Assembly: GCF_047501175.1 (NCBI RefSeq) | Contig: NZ_JBEQWH010000004.1 | Location: 1-64,000, forward strand | Length of the DNA stretch: 64,000 nucleotides | DNA from: Methanoprimaticola sp047501175 | Lineage (GTDB): Archaea; Thermoplasmatota; Thermoplasmata; Methanomassiliicoccales; Methanomethylophilaceae | Reading direction: 5' to 3' | Shown here: positions 34,960 to 44,101 of the stretch, one piece after another | Numbering within the stretch: position 1 is the stretch's first letter | How the letters are laid out: every line of letters starts with the position of its first letter | Position numbers and translations under genes: made by a program | Notes under the pieces: generated by a model | The model's database searches: none | Told to the model about the DNA's origin: nothing | Seen by the model: the letters and a program-made list of their open reading frames with translations, nothing else

Positions 34960-34976
34960 TTGGATTATACATCCAA
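34960..34976. promoter_or_regulatory. Island operator, copy 5 (binding protein 2)
   Basis: TTGGAT-TATAC-ATCCAA, a perfect inverted repeat. It lies between the TATA box and the ATG at 34992, as in binding protein 1. Confidence 0.7.
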
Positions 34977-34991
34977 TAAATAGGTGTGACA

Positions 34992-36092
34992 ATGGATAAG
35001 AAATGGATTACAGCCATCGTTCTCGCCATCGTGGTGCTCGCCGCAGCTGTCGCAGTGGTAGCCATCACTGGCGATAAATCCGGAAACGGGGACGATGGAG
35101 ATGGGACGATCACCGTAACGGATGGAATCGGCCGTACGGTGACACTGCCTGAGGACATTGAGACTGTTTCATCTTGCTCCAATGTGGTCGCCTCGATCCT
35201 CTGTGGAATCGGAGCCAGTGACAACATAGTTGCTGTCTCGGTGGACGAGGGAGCATACACAGACTTTGATTTCGTCATCGGACTGGTCGATGACGACTAC
35301 CCACAGGCCATCATAGATGGCCTCGCCGACGGTTCGATCAAGAACCTCGGAGGAATGTACAACATGTCCTCGGAGTCGGCCCTCTCGGTTACATCGGACC
35401 TCAAGATCTTCACAGAATACGGATACGACCCCGACACAGGCGCCGCCCTTGACAAATTGGGAGTGCCGTACATCGTCCTCAAGAATGAGGATTCGATCGA
35501 AACCGTGTACTCGAACATTGCCCTCCTAGGAAAGGTCATGGACAGGGAGGATGCCGCATCGGAACTCGTCTCTCAGATGAAGGACATCGTCAACAAAATC
35601 AAGACCTGGTGCGCTTCCGTCAGCTCGGGGAACAAGGTCTCTGCGGCCACCTTCATGGGAACGAGCTATGCATGCGGAGACCTGTACATCAAAGGGGCCA
35701 TCCTCAAAGACATCGGTGCTGTCAACCCCTTCTCCGATCTCGGCAAATATGCACAGGTGAGCAGCGAGGCGATTGCGGACAAGGACCCCGATGTGCTCAT
35801 ATATACGAACGTTAGCATGGGGTCCGGGAACGATTCATCGACATTCCTCGATGAGTTCCTGAACGACCCTGTTCTCGGGTCCACGACCGCTGCGGAGAAC
35901 AACAATGTATATGTCGTCGACGGGGAGAAGACGGACAGGGCAACATGCACCAACTCCCATCAGATGCTGAACGCGTATGCCCTGTGGGCCATGTGCATCT
36001 ACAGCGACTATCTTCCTTTCGAAATGCCCAACATCATCACGGATGATGTCTTCGAAGATCTCATCGATCAGTTCTGGGAGACAATAAACTAA
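34992..36092 (+). CDS. ABC importer substrate-binding protein (FecB/BtuF type, importer 2)
   Basis: 366 residues from the ATG at 34992 (a GTG two codons earlier is an alternative). An N-terminal signal-anchor (residues 5-27) is followed by an acidic Gly/Asp linker, then a class III binding domain: TITVTDGIGRTVTLPEDIETVSSCSNVVASILCGIGASDNIVAVS. The middle has LKIFTEYGYDPDTGAALDKLGVPYIVL. It differs from binding protein 1 by lacking a dockerin module. It lies in one operon with one FecCD permease and one ATPase, just downstream of the nitrogenase-like genes. Substrate likely a corrinoid, tetrapyrrole or chelated metal. Confidence 0.9.
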   Translation: MDKKWITAIVLAIVVLAAAVAVVAITGDKSGNGDDGDGTITVTDGIGRTVTLPEDIETVSSCSNVVASILCGIGASDNIVAVSVDEGAYTDFDFVIGLVDDDYPQAIIDGLADGSIKNLGGMYNMSSESALSVTSDLKIFTEYGYDPDTGAALDKLGVPYIVLKNEDSIETVYSNIALLGKVMDREDAASELVSQMKDIVNKIKTWCASVSSGNKVSAATFMGTSYACGDLYIKGAILKDIGAVNPFSDLGKYAQVSSEAIADKDPDVLIYTNVSMGSGNDSSTFLDEFLNDPVLGSTTAAENNNVYVVDGEKTDRATCTNSHQMLNAYALWAMCIYSDYLPFEMPNIITDDVFEDLIDQFWETIN

Positions 36093-36104
36093 ACTGGTGA
36101 TACC

Positions 36105-36144
36105 CTCGCCCGTCTGCCATTGCGAATTCTGGCAGACGGGTGAG
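36105..36144 (+). other. 15-bp hairpin between binding protein 2 and its permease
   Basis: CTCGCCCGTCTGCCA pairs with TGGCAGACGGGTGAG (one G-U) around a 10-nt loop. It is not followed by a T-run. Importer 1 has a hairpin in the same place, so this is probably an mRNA-stabilising or attenuating structure. Confidence 0.6.
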
Positions 36145-36169
36145 CCTTCCATTCTAACAGAGGCAAGAT

Positions 36170-37270
36170 ATGAGCTCTGAATCACAGAGTACTGCGAATA
36201 TGGGACTGGAGGACGTGTCAAGATCCACCAGGTGGAAGAAAAAACGCGCCAACGAGAAGCTCGCGGCCATTCTCGCGGTTGGAGTCGTCGGCATCATCAT
36301 CCTTTACATCTACTCCCTAACTCTTGGCGCATACCACATTTCATTCCAAGATTCAGCGAAAGACATCTGGAACATCATTACCAATCTCGGACCCGATGAA
36401 AACGTCATGGACGAGAAGGTAATATTCTATCTGAGGATGCCCCGTTCACTGATGGCCCTATGCGTGGGAGCGGGACTGGCTGTTGCGGGAGCCGTCATGC
36501 AGGCCCTCATAAGGAATCCCTTGGTCGACCCGTATCTGACCGGTGTCTCGTCCGGAGCCTCGTTCATGGTCGTGCTCGTAACACTAGGGGGTTTCAACCT
36601 GGGCATGGCTGCCACGGCCGCAGTGCCGTTGGCTGCCATAATCGGTGCCATTGTGGCTTTCGGTGCCACCATGTTCATCGCCGAGGTTGCGGGCGGCAGG
36701 ACCATGAACTATGTCCTGGCAGGAGTTATAATATCAACGGGACTGTCGTCGGCCATCACACTTGTCACATATTTCAACGTAGATAATTATGAAAGTGTGA
36801 CCAAATGGCTGTTCGGATCGTTCATGGACCAGGGCTGGGAGAACACACTGGTCGTGATTATGGGGACCGTGATCCCGATGATCGTCGCATTCTGCTTCTC
36901 CAAGAAGCTGAACATCATGCTCCTCGGAGAAGAGCAGGCCCAGTATCTCGGAATTGACGTAAAGGTCCTGAAAAGAATGATGTTGGTACTCATCGCGATA
37001 TTGACCGCCTTCTGCGTGGCATACTGCGGAGTGATAGGATTTGTAGGTCTGATCGTCCCCCATGTCTGCAGGATGATCCTCGGCGGAGACCATAGACTGC
37101 TGATACCGGCATCCGCAGTGGTCGGTGCCTTGGTCATGCTGATCGCGGACATCTTCTGTAAGACCATAATCGAACCATCCGAACTGCCTATCGGCGCAGT
37201 GGTAGCGGTCATCGGTGTGCCGTTCTTCCTGTTCCTCATGGTCAAGGAGGGAAAGAGATATGCCATGTGA
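36170..37270 (+). CDS. FecCD-family ABC importer permease (importer 2)
   Basis: 366 residues. After a hydrophilic N-terminus of about 30 residues come roughly 9-10 membrane segments. Family motifs are LRMPRSLMALCVGAGLAVAGAVMQALIRNPLVDPYLTGVSSGA, YCGVIGFVGLIVPHVCRMILGGDHR and LPIGAVVAVIGVPFFLFLM. Probably a homodimer because only one permease gene is in this operon. Its 3' end overlaps the ATPase gene by 11 bp. Confidence 0.92.
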   Translation: MSSESQSTANMGLEDVSRSTRWKKKRANEKLAAILAVGVVGIIILYIYSLTLGAYHISFQDSAKDIWNIITNLGPDENVMDEKVIFYLRMPRSLMALCVGAGLAVAGAVMQALIRNPLVDPYLTGVSSGASFMVVLVTLGGFNLGMAATAAVPLAAIIGAIVAFGATMFIAEVAGGRTMNYVLAGVIISTGLSSAITLVTYFNVDNYESVTKWLFGSFMDQGWENTLVVIMGTVIPMIVAFCFSKKLNIMLLGEEQAQYLGIDVKVLKRMMLVLIAILTAFCVAYCGVIGFVGLIVPHVCRMILGGDHRLLIPASAVVGALVMLIADIFCKTIIEPSELPIGAVVAVIGVPFFLFLMVKEGKRYAM

Positions 37271-38204
37271 CAACGGAAGCCAGGAAATCCCGCAGGACGA
37301 TTCCATCGCATTCCTGACGATCGACGGCCTGACATTCGGATACACCGTCGAGAACAACCTGGACGGATTGGACCTTCGTGCGAACAAAGGGGAATTCATA
37401 GGTTTGCTCGGACCCAACGGTTCCGGGAAGACCACGTTGATGAGATGCATCAACAAGGTCCTGAAGATCCGCGAAGGGACGGTCTTCCTCGACGGAGAGG
37501 ACATGGGCGATAAGACCAGGAAGGAGATGTCCAAACTATGTACGACCGTCCCCGCGGACATACCGACGGATTTCTCCCTCAGCACCAGGGAGTTCGTCAC
37601 ACTCGGGAGAGCTCCGTATGTCACAGGGATGTTCTGGGAGACGGACGAAGACCTGGAGATCGTGGACAGGGCGATGTATGACTTCGGGATCGCCCAATAC
37701 GCTGACAGACGCCTCCACGAGCTGAGTAGCGGAGAGCGCGCCCGCGCATTGCTTGCCAAGGGCGTGGTCCAGCATCCGAAGCTGATGATGGTCGATGAAC
37801 CGAGCGCCCACTTGGACATCAAATACAAGATCCAGGTGATGGAGATGCTGAAAGGCCTTGCACGCTCAGGACTCACCGTGATCATGGCATCTCATGATCT
37901 CAACCTTGTGACAAGATACTGCGACAAGGTCATGCTGCTTCATGACGGGAAGATCATAGACTATGGACCCTGCGACAAAGTCGTCACGGAACAATCGATC
38001 CGCGAGGTCTTCGACATATCGATCAAGATCGTCTGGGACAACGGTGTGCCGTACATCATCCCCAGACCACCTGTGGATGACGATAGCGATCTGTTCAGCA
38101 TCGAATATGACGATTTCTCCGGGGCACGACCCGCTCGAGCCCGGAATAGGATGTGTGGACGAGGGAATCAAACCTATTCCCCTGACCCTGGGCGCTGTCC
38201 ATAA
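37260..38204 (+). CDS. FecE/BtuD-type ABC importer ATPase (importer 2)
   Basis: 314 residues from the ATG at 37260. Walker A GPNGSGKTT, Walker B LMMVDEPSAHLD and switch MASHD are intact. The signature is LSSGE rather than LSGGQ, and the Q-loop position reads CTTVPADIP where relatives have VPQ. Importer 1's ATPase also lacks this glutamine. The last 35 residues are Arg/Pro-rich and may be a frame run-on. The intergenic space to the convergent cobN3 is 108 bp and holds nothing clear. Confidence 0.9.
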   Translation: MPCDNGSQEIPQDDSIAFLTIDGLTFGYTVENNLDGLDLRANKGEFIGLLGPNGSGKTTLMRCINKVLKIREGTVFLDGEDMGDKTRKEMSKLCTTVPADIPTDFSLSTREFVTLGRAPYVTGMFWETDEDLEIVDRAMYDFGIAQYADRRLHELSSGERARALLAKGVVQHPKLMMVDEPSAHLDIKYKIQVMEMLKGLARSGLTVIMASHDLNLVTRYCDKVMLLHDGKIIDYGPCDKVVTEQSIREVFDISIKIVWDNGVPYIIPRPPVDDDSDLFSIEYDDFSGARPARARNRMCGRGNQTYSPDPGRCP

Positions 38205-38312
38205 TGTCAGGAGCCTGTCTGGGGCGAGGATGCTCCGACGAACGGGGCCGATGCCACGAAATGACCGTCCGGATCAAGACGCTGCCCGGGCATCGGACGG
38301 CCTGATACCAAC

Positions 38313-41300
38313 TTATCTTCCCTCGGACACCTCCTCCAGCATCCCTTCCACCTCCAGGTAGACTTCCTCCAGCCTCTCACGCATCTCCTGATCTGCATCC
38401 CACAGCCCGCGCTCGACCGCCTCCAACAGATCGTCCAAGATGTCCCTCATAGCATAGGGATTGTCCTTCTCGATCCATTCACGATTCCCATCATCGAGGA
38501 CGAAACGCTCCGCGATGGCATCATACATCCATTTCTCTATGACGTCCGACGTGCAGTCCCACCCATATGTATGATTGATGTTATCATGGATGAGATTCGC
38601 TCCAACGAAGCCGTGTTCCTTCAGCCCTTCAATCCATTTAGGGTTCAACACCCTCGATCTCAGGATGTACGCCACCTCTCCCTCCAGATCCCTGGTCTTG
38701 ATCCTATCCGGATCGGAGCTGTCGCCCACATAGTTCACGGGCTTACCCTTCCCGGCCGCACGGGCTATGGCGTTCATCCCTCCCAGATATGAATAGCCAT
38801 CATCGACATCCACCAGGTCGAACTCTCTATCCACTTGATTCTTCACAGCTACGTCCACAGCCTCGATCCTGTGCCTGAAGAGCTCTGGCTTCTTCTCCCC
38901 CCTCCATCTCCTGCCATAGGCGCTACACCCACATGTCACGTATATCTGAGCGAGATCCTCGATGGAATCCCACTTCGAGGACTCCACCAGGATGTTCACC
39001 CCGGCCCCATGGGTCCCTGGAGGTTCCCCGAACACCCTGATCATGGCGTTATCACGAGCATCCGCGAGGGACATCCCCTCTTCGATCATCCGGGCCATAT
39101 CCTCCCTGAGATGCTTGCGCAAGAAGTTGTTGTCATCATCCTCTTCGAGATCGCAGACCATGGACACGGCCTCGTCGATAAGCTCGAACAGATTCGGAAA
39201 CGTGTCCCTGAACAGACTGCTGATGCGGACGGTCACATCGATCCTGGGCCTCTCCAGCTCAGATGTCGGGATGATCTCCAGCCCGGTGACCTTTCCTCCT
39301 ACGGAACCCCATGTGGGCCTCACACCGAGAAGCCTCAAGATATATGCGACATCATCCCCGCCGGTCTTCATGGTGTCCACGGACCAGACGACGATCGCTA
39401 TACTCTCCGGATATCTGCCCTCCCGCTCCACATACTTGGAGACCATGTCCTCAGCCATGCGGGACCCCGTCCTCCAACTCTCCTGAGTTGGTACGGTCTC
39501 CGGGTCCAGAGAGTAGTAGTTCTTCCCCGTCGGTAGCAAGTGGGCGTTACCCCTGGTAGGTGAGCCAGAAGGTCCCGGCGGGACAAACCCGCCGTCCATC
39601 CCGCGGAGCATGTTCGTGACCTCATCGGCAATTCCTCTGATCCTTGGGACCAGGTCCTCCGTGATGTACTGCGCGAGGATCGAGGCCCCTTCTGAACCTG
39701 GGAAGGCCTCCCCCATCAGAGATGCGCATTCATCGGGATCGAAGTCCACAGCCTGCATGGAACAGATCACCTCCGTCATCCTGGAGTCTATCCTGTCCAC
39801 GATGTTGCAGTTCAACTCTCCTGCCGATTGGGCAGAGCCAGATGGATCGTCCAACAGGAGATCCAGGTCGAACCCCATACTCTCCGCCACAACATGTCTC
39901 AAAGACGGCATCCTCCCATTCCTGAGACGGGTCAGACAGTAGACCATCTCAACCATCCTGCGACCCTCGGGGACTTTTCCCATGATGTGGAGTCCGTCGG
40001 TTATCAGGCCATCCTTCAGATCGGCGATGTAGTCCATGATCTCCTCGCTCTTACCCGCGACCTTCTCAGGGGACGAGCCCTCCTCCAGCCCCAGCTCCTT
40101 CCACATGGACATCTCCGATACCAGCCGATGGATCTCTGTGGCGACATCCTTCATCTTGGCATACTGCAGGGTCTGCTTGCAGTACAGGTACTGCTGCACC
40201 TGCCCCTCCAATTCGCCCAAACCCTCATATGTACCGGCACGTGTCAAAGCGGGCATCATGTGGTCGACCAGCACGGCCTTCTTCCTGCGCTTGGCCACTA
40301 TCCCCTCGGAGGGGTCGTCTATGACGTAGGCATACAAGTGGGGCATGTCTTCCATCATGATGTCTGGGGAGCATCCTGCGGACAGACCGTTCCCCTTCCC
40401 CGGGAGCCACTCGCATGAGCCGTGCGTTCCCATGTGGACATGGACATCCGTTCCGAAGACCCGGGAAATCCACCGATAATATGCGAGATACTGATGGGGT
40501 GGCGAAAGGTCTGGATCATGTATCAGCTGCTCTGCCTTGTCGTGCTTTCCGCGGTTGGGCTCCAGGCCCAGATAGACGTTTCCGTTCCTCACACCCGGCA
40601 CTATGAAACGTCCGTCATGGGTCATGATATCTCCCGGAGGCTGTCCCCAGTCCTTGCATACCCAGCCATAATGCCTCTGTTCCGTGTCCTCCGCCCACCC
40701 CTCATACGTTCCGCAATCGATCAGATCGGTCGCCCTGGAAGAGATGTCGGATTCCTCCACCCATTCGAGATTGTTGGTGATCGCTGCGAGCATCTCGTCG
40801 ATGATCTCGCGGCCGGAGGAGGGGATGCGGTCAATGGTGTATCCCGCGTCAGCCATACGTCTCATGATCGAGCATACGCTCTCGAATGTGTCCAGACCTC
40901 CGGCGGCACCGATGGACCCGTTGCTGAGGGTTCCTCCATTGAACAGGATGGACACCTTCCTCTCGGATACAGGAACGTGGGATACCCGGGCCCAACGAAC
41001 AGCCATGGCGGCTATCGTCCCGATCCTGTCCTCCCTGAATGTCACGATGTCGCGACCGTCCGCATCTGTCTCATTGAACGTGTAGGGAACTGTGGTCAGC
41101 TGGCCGTCCAGCTCCGGAAGAGCCACGGATATGGCCAGCTCCCCGCCCTGCATGCCTATGCCATCCTCTTCCCAATCCTTCTGCGGACGGAAGATGCCCA
41201 GCGCACCTAGTACGGGGACGTTCAGATCCTCGAATATCCCACTCCTCCCGCCGGAACCGTCCCCCGGACTGCAGAGGGTCAGGAATGAAAATCCGAATCC

Positions 41301-42092
41301 TGCAAGAACCACGGAATCGACCCTTCTGCGACCCTCGTCCATGAAGTACCGCCTGATGACGGTCTCCCCTCCTTCGGAACCAGAGATTGCATCAGGGGCC
41401 GCCGCCAAGAATACCGGAATCACATTGGCGCCCATGGACTCCATCGCATGGATGAGCATGGCGTGATGTCCAGTCCTCCCGTGGATCACCGACGGTTGAG
41501 GGATCAGGACCCCGACGGTCGGCTTCTTGGGATCGATACGGGCCAACATGGAATCCCTATCCATATCCGGGATGTCCGGATGCCAGAGGCCCTGCATGCA
41601 TTCCCTGACTGGCTCCATACACGCGATGCCGGGATCGCCACATATTTTGACAAGATATGCGGCCAACCTGCGCATGTTCTCCGGACCACCGAGACGAAGG
41701 TATGAGACGATGGCGCGATACTCGCTGTCATCACCATGAAACAACCTGCGAGTCTCATCCATTGCCTCGCGTATGTTGCAGAGGACGAAGGTGCTGATGT
41801 TGCCATCCGTCAGCTCCTCAAGGAATCTGTCATACAACTTGTATCCCGACGGATCGCCATGGAAGTTCATGATCATGAGGGCAGAATCACGAGCGGATCT
41901 GATCATGTCCCTGAACTCCTTCGGGTCACGGATGGTATCCTCCGACATGTATGTCCTCAGGATGACCGAGGCCGCATTCGAATCCAAGCCCTCAAGGGCC
42001 CGCCCGATATCCACGGACACGTTGCTACCTCCGATTGTCAGATAGGTTATCTGAACCTTTCTACCGCCCACGCCGCCAGTGTACTCCCTCAT
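38313..42092 (-). CDS. cobN: CobN/BchH-type metal chelatase large subunit, paralogue 3
   Basis: 1259 residues, family length. The hallmark DVHVHMGTHGSCEWLPGKGNGLS (about residues 545-568) keeps both histidines. GNAHLLPTGKNYYSLDP and VVWSVDTMKTGGDDVAYILRLLG are also conserved. It is closer to CobN1 than to CobN2 by eye. Unlike the other two it stands alone with its own TATA box and shows no TTGGAT operator, so it may serve a separate branch, for example general cobalamin synthesis, using the single ChlI-ChlD motor in trans. The metal it inserts cannot be told from sequence. Confidence 0.93.
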   Translation of the reverse strand: MREYTGGVGGRKVQITYLTIGGSNVSVDIGRALEGLDSNAASVILRTYMSEDTIRDPKEFRDMIRSARDSALMIMNFHGDPSGYKLYDRFLEELTDGNISTFVLCNIREAMDETRRLFHGDDSEYRAIVSYLRLGGPENMRRLAAYLVKICGDPGIACMEPVRECMQGLWHPDIPDMDRDSMLARIDPKKPTVGVLIPQPSVIHGRTGHHAMLIHAMESMGANVIPVFLAAAPDAISGSEGGETVIRRYFMDEGRRRVDSVVLAGFGFSFLTLCSPGDGSGGRSGIFEDLNVPVLGALGIFRPQKDWEEDGIGMQGGELAISVALPELDGQLTTVPYTFNETDADGRDIVTFREDRIGTIAAMAVRWARVSHVPVSERKVSILFNGGTLSNGSIGAAGGLDTFESVCSIMRRMADAGYTIDRIPSSGREIIDEMLAAITNNLEWVEESDISSRATDLIDCGTYEGWAEDTEQRHYGWVCKDWGQPPGDIMTHDGRFIVPGVRNGNVYLGLEPNRGKHDKAEQLIHDPDLSPPHQYLAYYRWISRVFGTDVHVHMGTHGSCEWLPGKGNGLSAGCSPDIMMEDMPHLYAYVIDDPSEGIVAKRRKKAVLVDHMMPALTRAGTYEGLGELEGQVQQYLYCKQTLQYAKMKDVATEIHRLVSEMSMWKELGLEEGSSPEKVAGKSEEIMDYIADLKDGLITDGLHIMGKVPEGRRMVEMVYCLTRLRNGRMPSLRHVVAESMGFDLDLLLDDPSGSAQSAGELNCNIVDRIDSRMTEVICSMQAVDFDPDECASLMGEAFPGSEGASILAQYITEDLVPRIRGIADEVTNMLRGMDGGFVPPGPSGSPTRGNAHLLPTGKNYYSLDPETVPTQESWRTGSRMAEDMVSKYVEREGRYPESIAIVVWSVDTMKTGGDDVAYILRLLGVRPTWGSVGGKVTGLEIIPTSELERPRIDVTVRISSLFRDTFPNLFELIDEAVSMVCDLEEDDDNNFLRKHLREDMARMIEEGMSLADARDNAMIRVFGEPPGTHGAGVNILVESSKWDSIEDLAQIYVTCGCSAYGRRWRGEKKPELFRHRIEAVDVAVKNQVDREFDLVDVDDGYSYLGGMNAIARAAGKGKPVNYVGDSSDPDRIKTRDLEGEVAYILRSRVLNPKWIEGLKEHGFVGANLIHDNINHTYGWDCTSDVIEKWMYDAIAERFVLDDGNREWIEKDNPYAMRDILDDLLEAVERGLWDADQEMRERLEEVYLEVEGMLEEVSEGR

Positions 42093-42126
42093 TGATCCAC
42101 CTGGCCCCTGTCTGGACTCCCACCGC

Positions 42127-42134
42127 CTTATATG
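42127..42134 (-). promoter_or_regulatory. TATA box of cobN3
   Basis: The minus strand reads CATATAAG, 35-42 nt before the ATG at 42092. No island operator is seen here. Confidence 0.5.
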
Positions 42135-42267
42135 CTCTGAGATCCCCGAAGCTCGTTACCGAACATTTGCGAATGACCTCGGCCGTCCTGGCAATCGTAA
42201 ATAACCTATGGTAATGTAGTCTCGATCTCCCACTACTAATAACTCCATTCCCGGGAAAACGCCTTTA

Positions 42268-43140
42268 ATGAACGAATCAGACAGTGATGTGATAGTCATT
42301 CGCAACCTTGTCAAGCGTTTCGGCGAGAAGATGGCAGTGGACCACCTCGATCTGAACGTCCACAATGGAGAGATATTCGGATTCTTGGGTCCTAACGGAG
42401 CCGGCAAGACCACCACCGTCAGATGCATCTCCACCCTCACCGACTTCGACGAGGGATCCGTGGAGATATGCGGACATGACACGTCCAAGGATCCGATAGC
42501 CGCCAAGAACTGCATAGGGGTCATCCAGCAACAGGTCTCCTTGGACAAGGACCTGACAATCAGAGAGAACATGATCTCCCACGCCATGTACCATGACATA
42601 CGGAAGGATGAAAGGAGTGCCCGGATCGCGGAGCTAACCGAATACTTCGGACTCGCGGAATATCTGAACAAACCGGTGGACTCCCTGTCTGGAGGATGGA
42701 AGAAACGGGCAGCGATCGTCTGTGCCATGCTCCATGATCCCGAGGTCCTGTTCCTGGACGAACCGACCTCGGGCCTGGACATAAACGCCCGCCGTCTGCT
42801 CTGGGACATCGTGAAATCGCTGCACAAGCGCGGTACCACGATCTTCCTCACGACACACTACATCGAGGAGGCGGAGGCTCTATGCGACAGGGTCGGAATC
42901 ATCGATCACGGGAAGCTCATCGCCTTGGAGGAACCGAAGACCCTTTGCGATTCCATAGGTTCAATAGCAGTGGAGTATGCCGATGGCGAGAAGACCCTGT
43001 ATCGCTACTTCAGGAACCGCCAGGAGGCCCAGGATTTCGCTTCATCGCTGGAGACGGAATCGGACATCAGGATCCGCAAGACCAGTCTCGAAGACGTGTT
43101 CGTCGAGCTCACCGGCAGATCGGCGGAGGCGATGAGATGA
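42268..43140 (+). CDS. ABC-2 type exporter ATPase (DrrA-like), copy 1
   Basis: 290 residues. Walker A GPNGAGKTT, Q-loop GVIQQQVSLDKDLTIREN, signature LSGGWKKR, Walker B VLFLDEPTSGLD and switch TTHYIEEAEALCDRV. The C-terminal DUF4162-like tail ends KTSLEDVFVELTGR. Its partner permease overlaps by ATGA. A second, very similar ATPase-permease pair lies convergently just downstream. DrrAB-type pairs export drugs, lipids or small molecules; here the location suggests export linked to the tetrapyrrole island, but that is inference. Confidence 0.9.
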   Translation: MNESDSDVIVIRNLVKRFGEKMAVDHLDLNVHNGEIFGFLGPNGAGKTTTVRCISTLTDFDEGSVEICGHDTSKDPIAAKNCIGVIQQQVSLDKDLTIRENMISHAMYHDIRKDERSARIAELTEYFGLAEYLNKPVDSLSGGWKKRAAIVCAMLHDPEVLFLDEPTSGLDINARRLLWDIVKSLHKRGTTIFLTTHYIEEAEALCDRVGIIDHGKLIALEEPKTLCDSIGSIAVEYADGEKTLYRYFRNRQEAQDFASSLETESDIRIRKTSLEDVFVELTGRSAEAMR

Positions 43141-43892
43141 CCAACCTGCTCAGACAGACATACCATGTCGCCTGGGGCGACCTGATGTTCATGAGACACA
43201 ACTTCTGGAACATCCTGATCATGAGCCTGATGAGTCCCATCCTCTACCTGATAGCGTTCGGGTACGGGCTGAGGACTGGGTCCGCAGAGCTGGGACTCTC
43301 GTATGTGGCCTTTGTCATCCCCGGCATAGTGGCGCTGTCGTCGCTGAACACATCGTTCTCCGCAACATCCACCAGGCTAAACGTCCAGAGATTGTATTAC
43401 AAGAGCTTCGATGAGATGACTATCTGCCCTCTGAGCCTACATGCCATCGTTCTGGGAAAGAGCACCCTGGGAGTGGTCAGAGGACTGCTGGCCTGTGGAC
43501 TCCTGTACATATTGGGACTCACTCTGGCACCTGAGCTCCAGGTGACGCCCCTATTCGTAATCTGCGTAGTGATGAACTGCGCCATGTTCTCATTTCTCGG
43601 AGTGGCAGCCGCCCTGATCGCCAAGTCTCATCAAAGCATGGCGACATTCAACAGCCTTGTCATCCTGCCCATGACCTTCCTGTGCGGCACATTCTTCTCC
43701 GTATCCTCACTACCTGCGATATTCCAAGCGGTCCTGTATTGTCTTCCGCTCACCCATTCCAGCGAATGCATCAGGGCGGCCGCGCTACCAGGCTACTATG
43801 AGTTCCCATGGGTATCTCTGATAGTCATGATAGCGTTCATGACATTGTTCTACGGCATCACCTGGTGGCTGCTGAAGAACAAAAAGATGTGA
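43137..43892 (+). CDS. ABC-2 type exporter permease, copy 1
   Basis: 251 residues from the ATG at 43137 (upstream frame is a shadow of the ATPase gene). Six hydrophobic segments. ABC-2 features are LLRQTYHVAWGDLMFMRHNFWNILIMSLMSPILYLIAFGYGL at the start and LPMTFLCGTFFSVSSLPAIFQAVLYCLPLTHSSECIR late. It has exactly the same length as the permease of the convergent copy and matches it along its length. Confidence 0.9.
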   Translation: MTNLLRQTYHVAWGDLMFMRHNFWNILIMSLMSPILYLIAFGYGLRTGSAELGLSYVAFVIPGIVALSSLNTSFSATSTRLNVQRLYYKSFDEMTICPLSLHAIVLGKSTLGVVRGLLACGLLYILGLTLAPELQVTPLFVICVVMNCAMFSFLGVAAALIAKSHQSMATFNSLVILPMTFLCGTFFSVSSLPAIFQAVLYCLPLTHSSECIRAAALPGYYEFPWVSLIVMIAFMTLFYGITWWLLKNKKM

Positions 43893-44101
43893 ATGCGATA
43901 AACGAACGGAGATGGTGGATCGTAGCCGTCCCGTCGAAACAACATTGCCGAGGTCTCCAGGAATCCCCGACCCCGTGAGACCTCGTGCATCTCGGAGATC
44001 CGGCATGGTGATGATCGCACCGGACGGCTCGTACGTGTATGATGTCGACCGGACCCATGATTTATGGCATCGATCTCCGGCCTTGACGGACGGACGCGGA
44101 T

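Noticed and set aside
43893..44101. Small gene between the two exporter permeases
   Set aside because: A 69-codon plus-strand frame starts at 43912 but runs into the convergent permease gene and has no recognisable sequence or ribosome-binding site.
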